A DNA stretch of 64,000 bases from Sporopachydermia quercuum (Eukaryota > Ascomycota > Sporopachydermiomycetes > Sporopachydermiales > Sporopachydermiaceae). The position numbers and the translations under genes are program-made. The notes beneath the pieces were generated by a model that was not told the DNA's origin, ran no database searches, and saw only the letters and a list, made by a program, of their open reading frames with translations. Shown here in pieces: positions 62,988 through 64,000 of this stretch; position 1 is the stretch's first letter, and every line of letters starts with the position of its first letter. The stretch spans positions 2,108,001-2,172,000 of the forward strand of contig BCGN01000001.1 in NCBI GenBank assembly GCA_001599295.1, in the 5' to 3' direction.

Positions 62988-64000
62988 TCACCATCGAACC
63001 GTAACCGCATGACTTCCCAACAATTGACTGATCTGCTTGCTATCTATGTAGTCCTCCTTCCTTACGGTTTCGGCTAGAATTAACTTTATGTCTTTCTCAA
63101 TGGTATCCTTCTCTTCATCACTTCTGTTTGTTATGTAGCTTCTTGATTGCCAGTAAGGATAAACCCTATCGTAATTCATTGCATCTCTTCTTACTGAAAA
63201 TACCTCCTTCACTTTACCACCACTGGCATCAAGTACACCTCTCCATTTGGCATCTCTATATTGTGGAACCCCTCTATCTAATTGATAAGCATACTTCGTA
63301 ACATCTCTACACCAAGGAACCAATTCAAACATTTCTTTGATAGTCAAGTATGGCAATCGACCTAATTGAGCAGTCAACTCATGGTTACTATTCACATTCT
63401 CAATCACATCATCAGTTAGATTATTGATTTGTGTACCAACTATCTTTTCAAATTCTCGCGACAGTATGTCGGATCCTTGTTTGTCCAATTGCAAAACAAC
63501 ATCAACAAAATAATCACTTTCAAACTCCCTGTCGCTGAGTTTCTTCAGCTTGAGTTCTTTTCTCAGTTGCGAGCCACTAACATAATCAAAATTCCATATA
63601 AAACCTATAGTGCCATTGGGTTTCAACACTTTCTTCATTTCTTCGATCGATTTCGCTTCAGCAAACCAATGAAATGCTTGTGCTATCACAATAGCATCAA
63701 ATAATCCTAAGTTCATACTTGACAGTTTATCACAGGATCCCAGTATAGCCGGGATTTCTGGAAATCGCTTTTGAAAAGATTCTATCATTCCTCCTGATGG
63801 ATCGACCACAGTTATGTTTTTCAACCCTCGAGAAGCAAGTACCTTAGTAAATTTACCAGTTCCAGAACCTATTTCCAGTACTCTTGATTCAACTCCTATG
63901 TTCAATTGATTGAAAAATGTTTCAATCAAAGGACCTGAAAACTCAGGTCTGACTTGATCATATAAATTATGGTTCTCATTGAATGCTGATACAGCATAGG
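62988..64000 (-). CDS. Class I SAM-dependent methyltransferase, 5' partial
   Basis: The frame stays open to the window edge: before the LIETFF segment it reads YAVSAFNENHNLYDQVRPEF, the usual N-terminus of Crg1/Tmt1-like enzymes, so the true start lies beyond base 64000. About 336 residues are visible. Motif I is VLEIGSGTGKFT, then the acidic residue of motif II in ITVVDPSGGMI, motif III around LFDAIVIAQAFHWF, and LKPNGTIGFIWN. The family (methyltransferase type 11; S. cerevisiae Crg1, Tmt1) methylates small molecules such as cantharidin or trans-aconitate using S-adenosylmethionine (family knowledge). The substrate here is unknown. No signal peptide or membrane segment is visible. Confidence 0.88.
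   Translation of the reverse strand, partial: YAVSAFNENHNLYDQVRPEFSGPLIETFFNQLNIGVESRVLEIGSGTGKFTKVLASRGLKNITVVDPSGGMIESFQKRFPEIPAILGSCDKLSSMNLGLFDAIVIAQAFHWFAEAKSIEEMKKVLKPNGTIGFIWNFDYVSGSQLRKELKLKKLSDREFESDYFVDVVLQLDKQGSDILSREFEKIVGTQINNLTDDVIENVNSNHELTAQLGRLPYLTIKEMFELVPWCRDVTKYAYQLDRGVPQYRDAKWRGVLDASGGKVKEVFSVRRDAMNYDRVYPYWQSRSYITNRSDEEKDTIEKDIKLILAETVRKEDYIDSKQISQLLGSHAVTVRW

Overview
The window is nuclear DNA of an ascomycete budding yeast (Saccharomycotina). The evidence is single-exon or few-exon genes, introns with GTAAGT/GTATGT donors and TACTAAC- or GCTAAC-type branch points only about 10-15 nt before the acceptor, and typical yeast proteins (DOCK protein Dck1, Sds22, Kex1, Pgk1, Acp1). 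CTG codons fall at conserved leucines in PGK1 and in the Sds22 leucine-rich repeats, so CTG is read as Leu and the CTG-Ser clades are unlikely. A complex I accessory subunit (NDUFB10 type), a CYS-3/MetR-type bZIP and a DUF647/RUS protein, together with AT-rich DNA and low gene density (about 16 genes in 64 kb), point to an early-branching lineage (Dipodascaceae/Trichomonascaceae-like) rather than Saccharomycetaceae. That placement is inference.

Layout. 0-9.4 kb: DCK1 (5' end outside the window), mitochondrial ACP1 and a spliced SDS22, all on +. 9.6-11.9 kb: a Zn2Cys6 regulator with an AT-hook (-). 11.9-14.8 kb: a gene-poor stretch with a strong candidate structured RNA gene at 12.9-13.2 kb. 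14.8-22.5 kb: a small hypothetical protein (-), a DUF647/RUS protein (+) and an RGS-domain protein (+), with long gaps between them. 25.5-28.0 kb: a heavily broken pseudogene, then a doubtful small membrane ORF and a sulfur-type bZIP gene (-) with TCACGTG sites upstream. 32.5-34.0 kb: a mitochondrial ACOT9-like thioesterase (+). 35.0-38.5 kb: a second large pseudogene, followed by a gene remnant and a 51-bp tandem repeat. 39.5-41.5 kb: KEX1 (-). 43.3-46.6 kb: a Leu3-type Zn2Cys6 regulator (+). 47.6-49.0 kb: a Tgl1/Yeh-type steryl ester lipase (-). 51.3-56.6 kb: a three-exon C2H2 regulator (+). 59.2-60.4 kb: PGK1 (+). 61.9-62.3 kb: a spliced complex I subunit (-). 63.0-64.0 kb: a class I methyltransferase running off the window end (-).

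The genes do not form a pathway cluster. The window holds unrelated housekeeping and regulatory genes, with four transcription factors among about 16 genes. No rRNA, tRNA, CRISPR array, intact transposon or viral element was recognised. The items most worth following are the candidate structured RNA at 12,884-13,229, a 30-bp perfect palindrome inside intron 1 of the C2H2 gene (with an 11-nt match to it beside the start codon of the AT-hook regulator), the two large pseudogenes lying among intact long genes, and the complex I gene whose first coding exon is only 4 nt.
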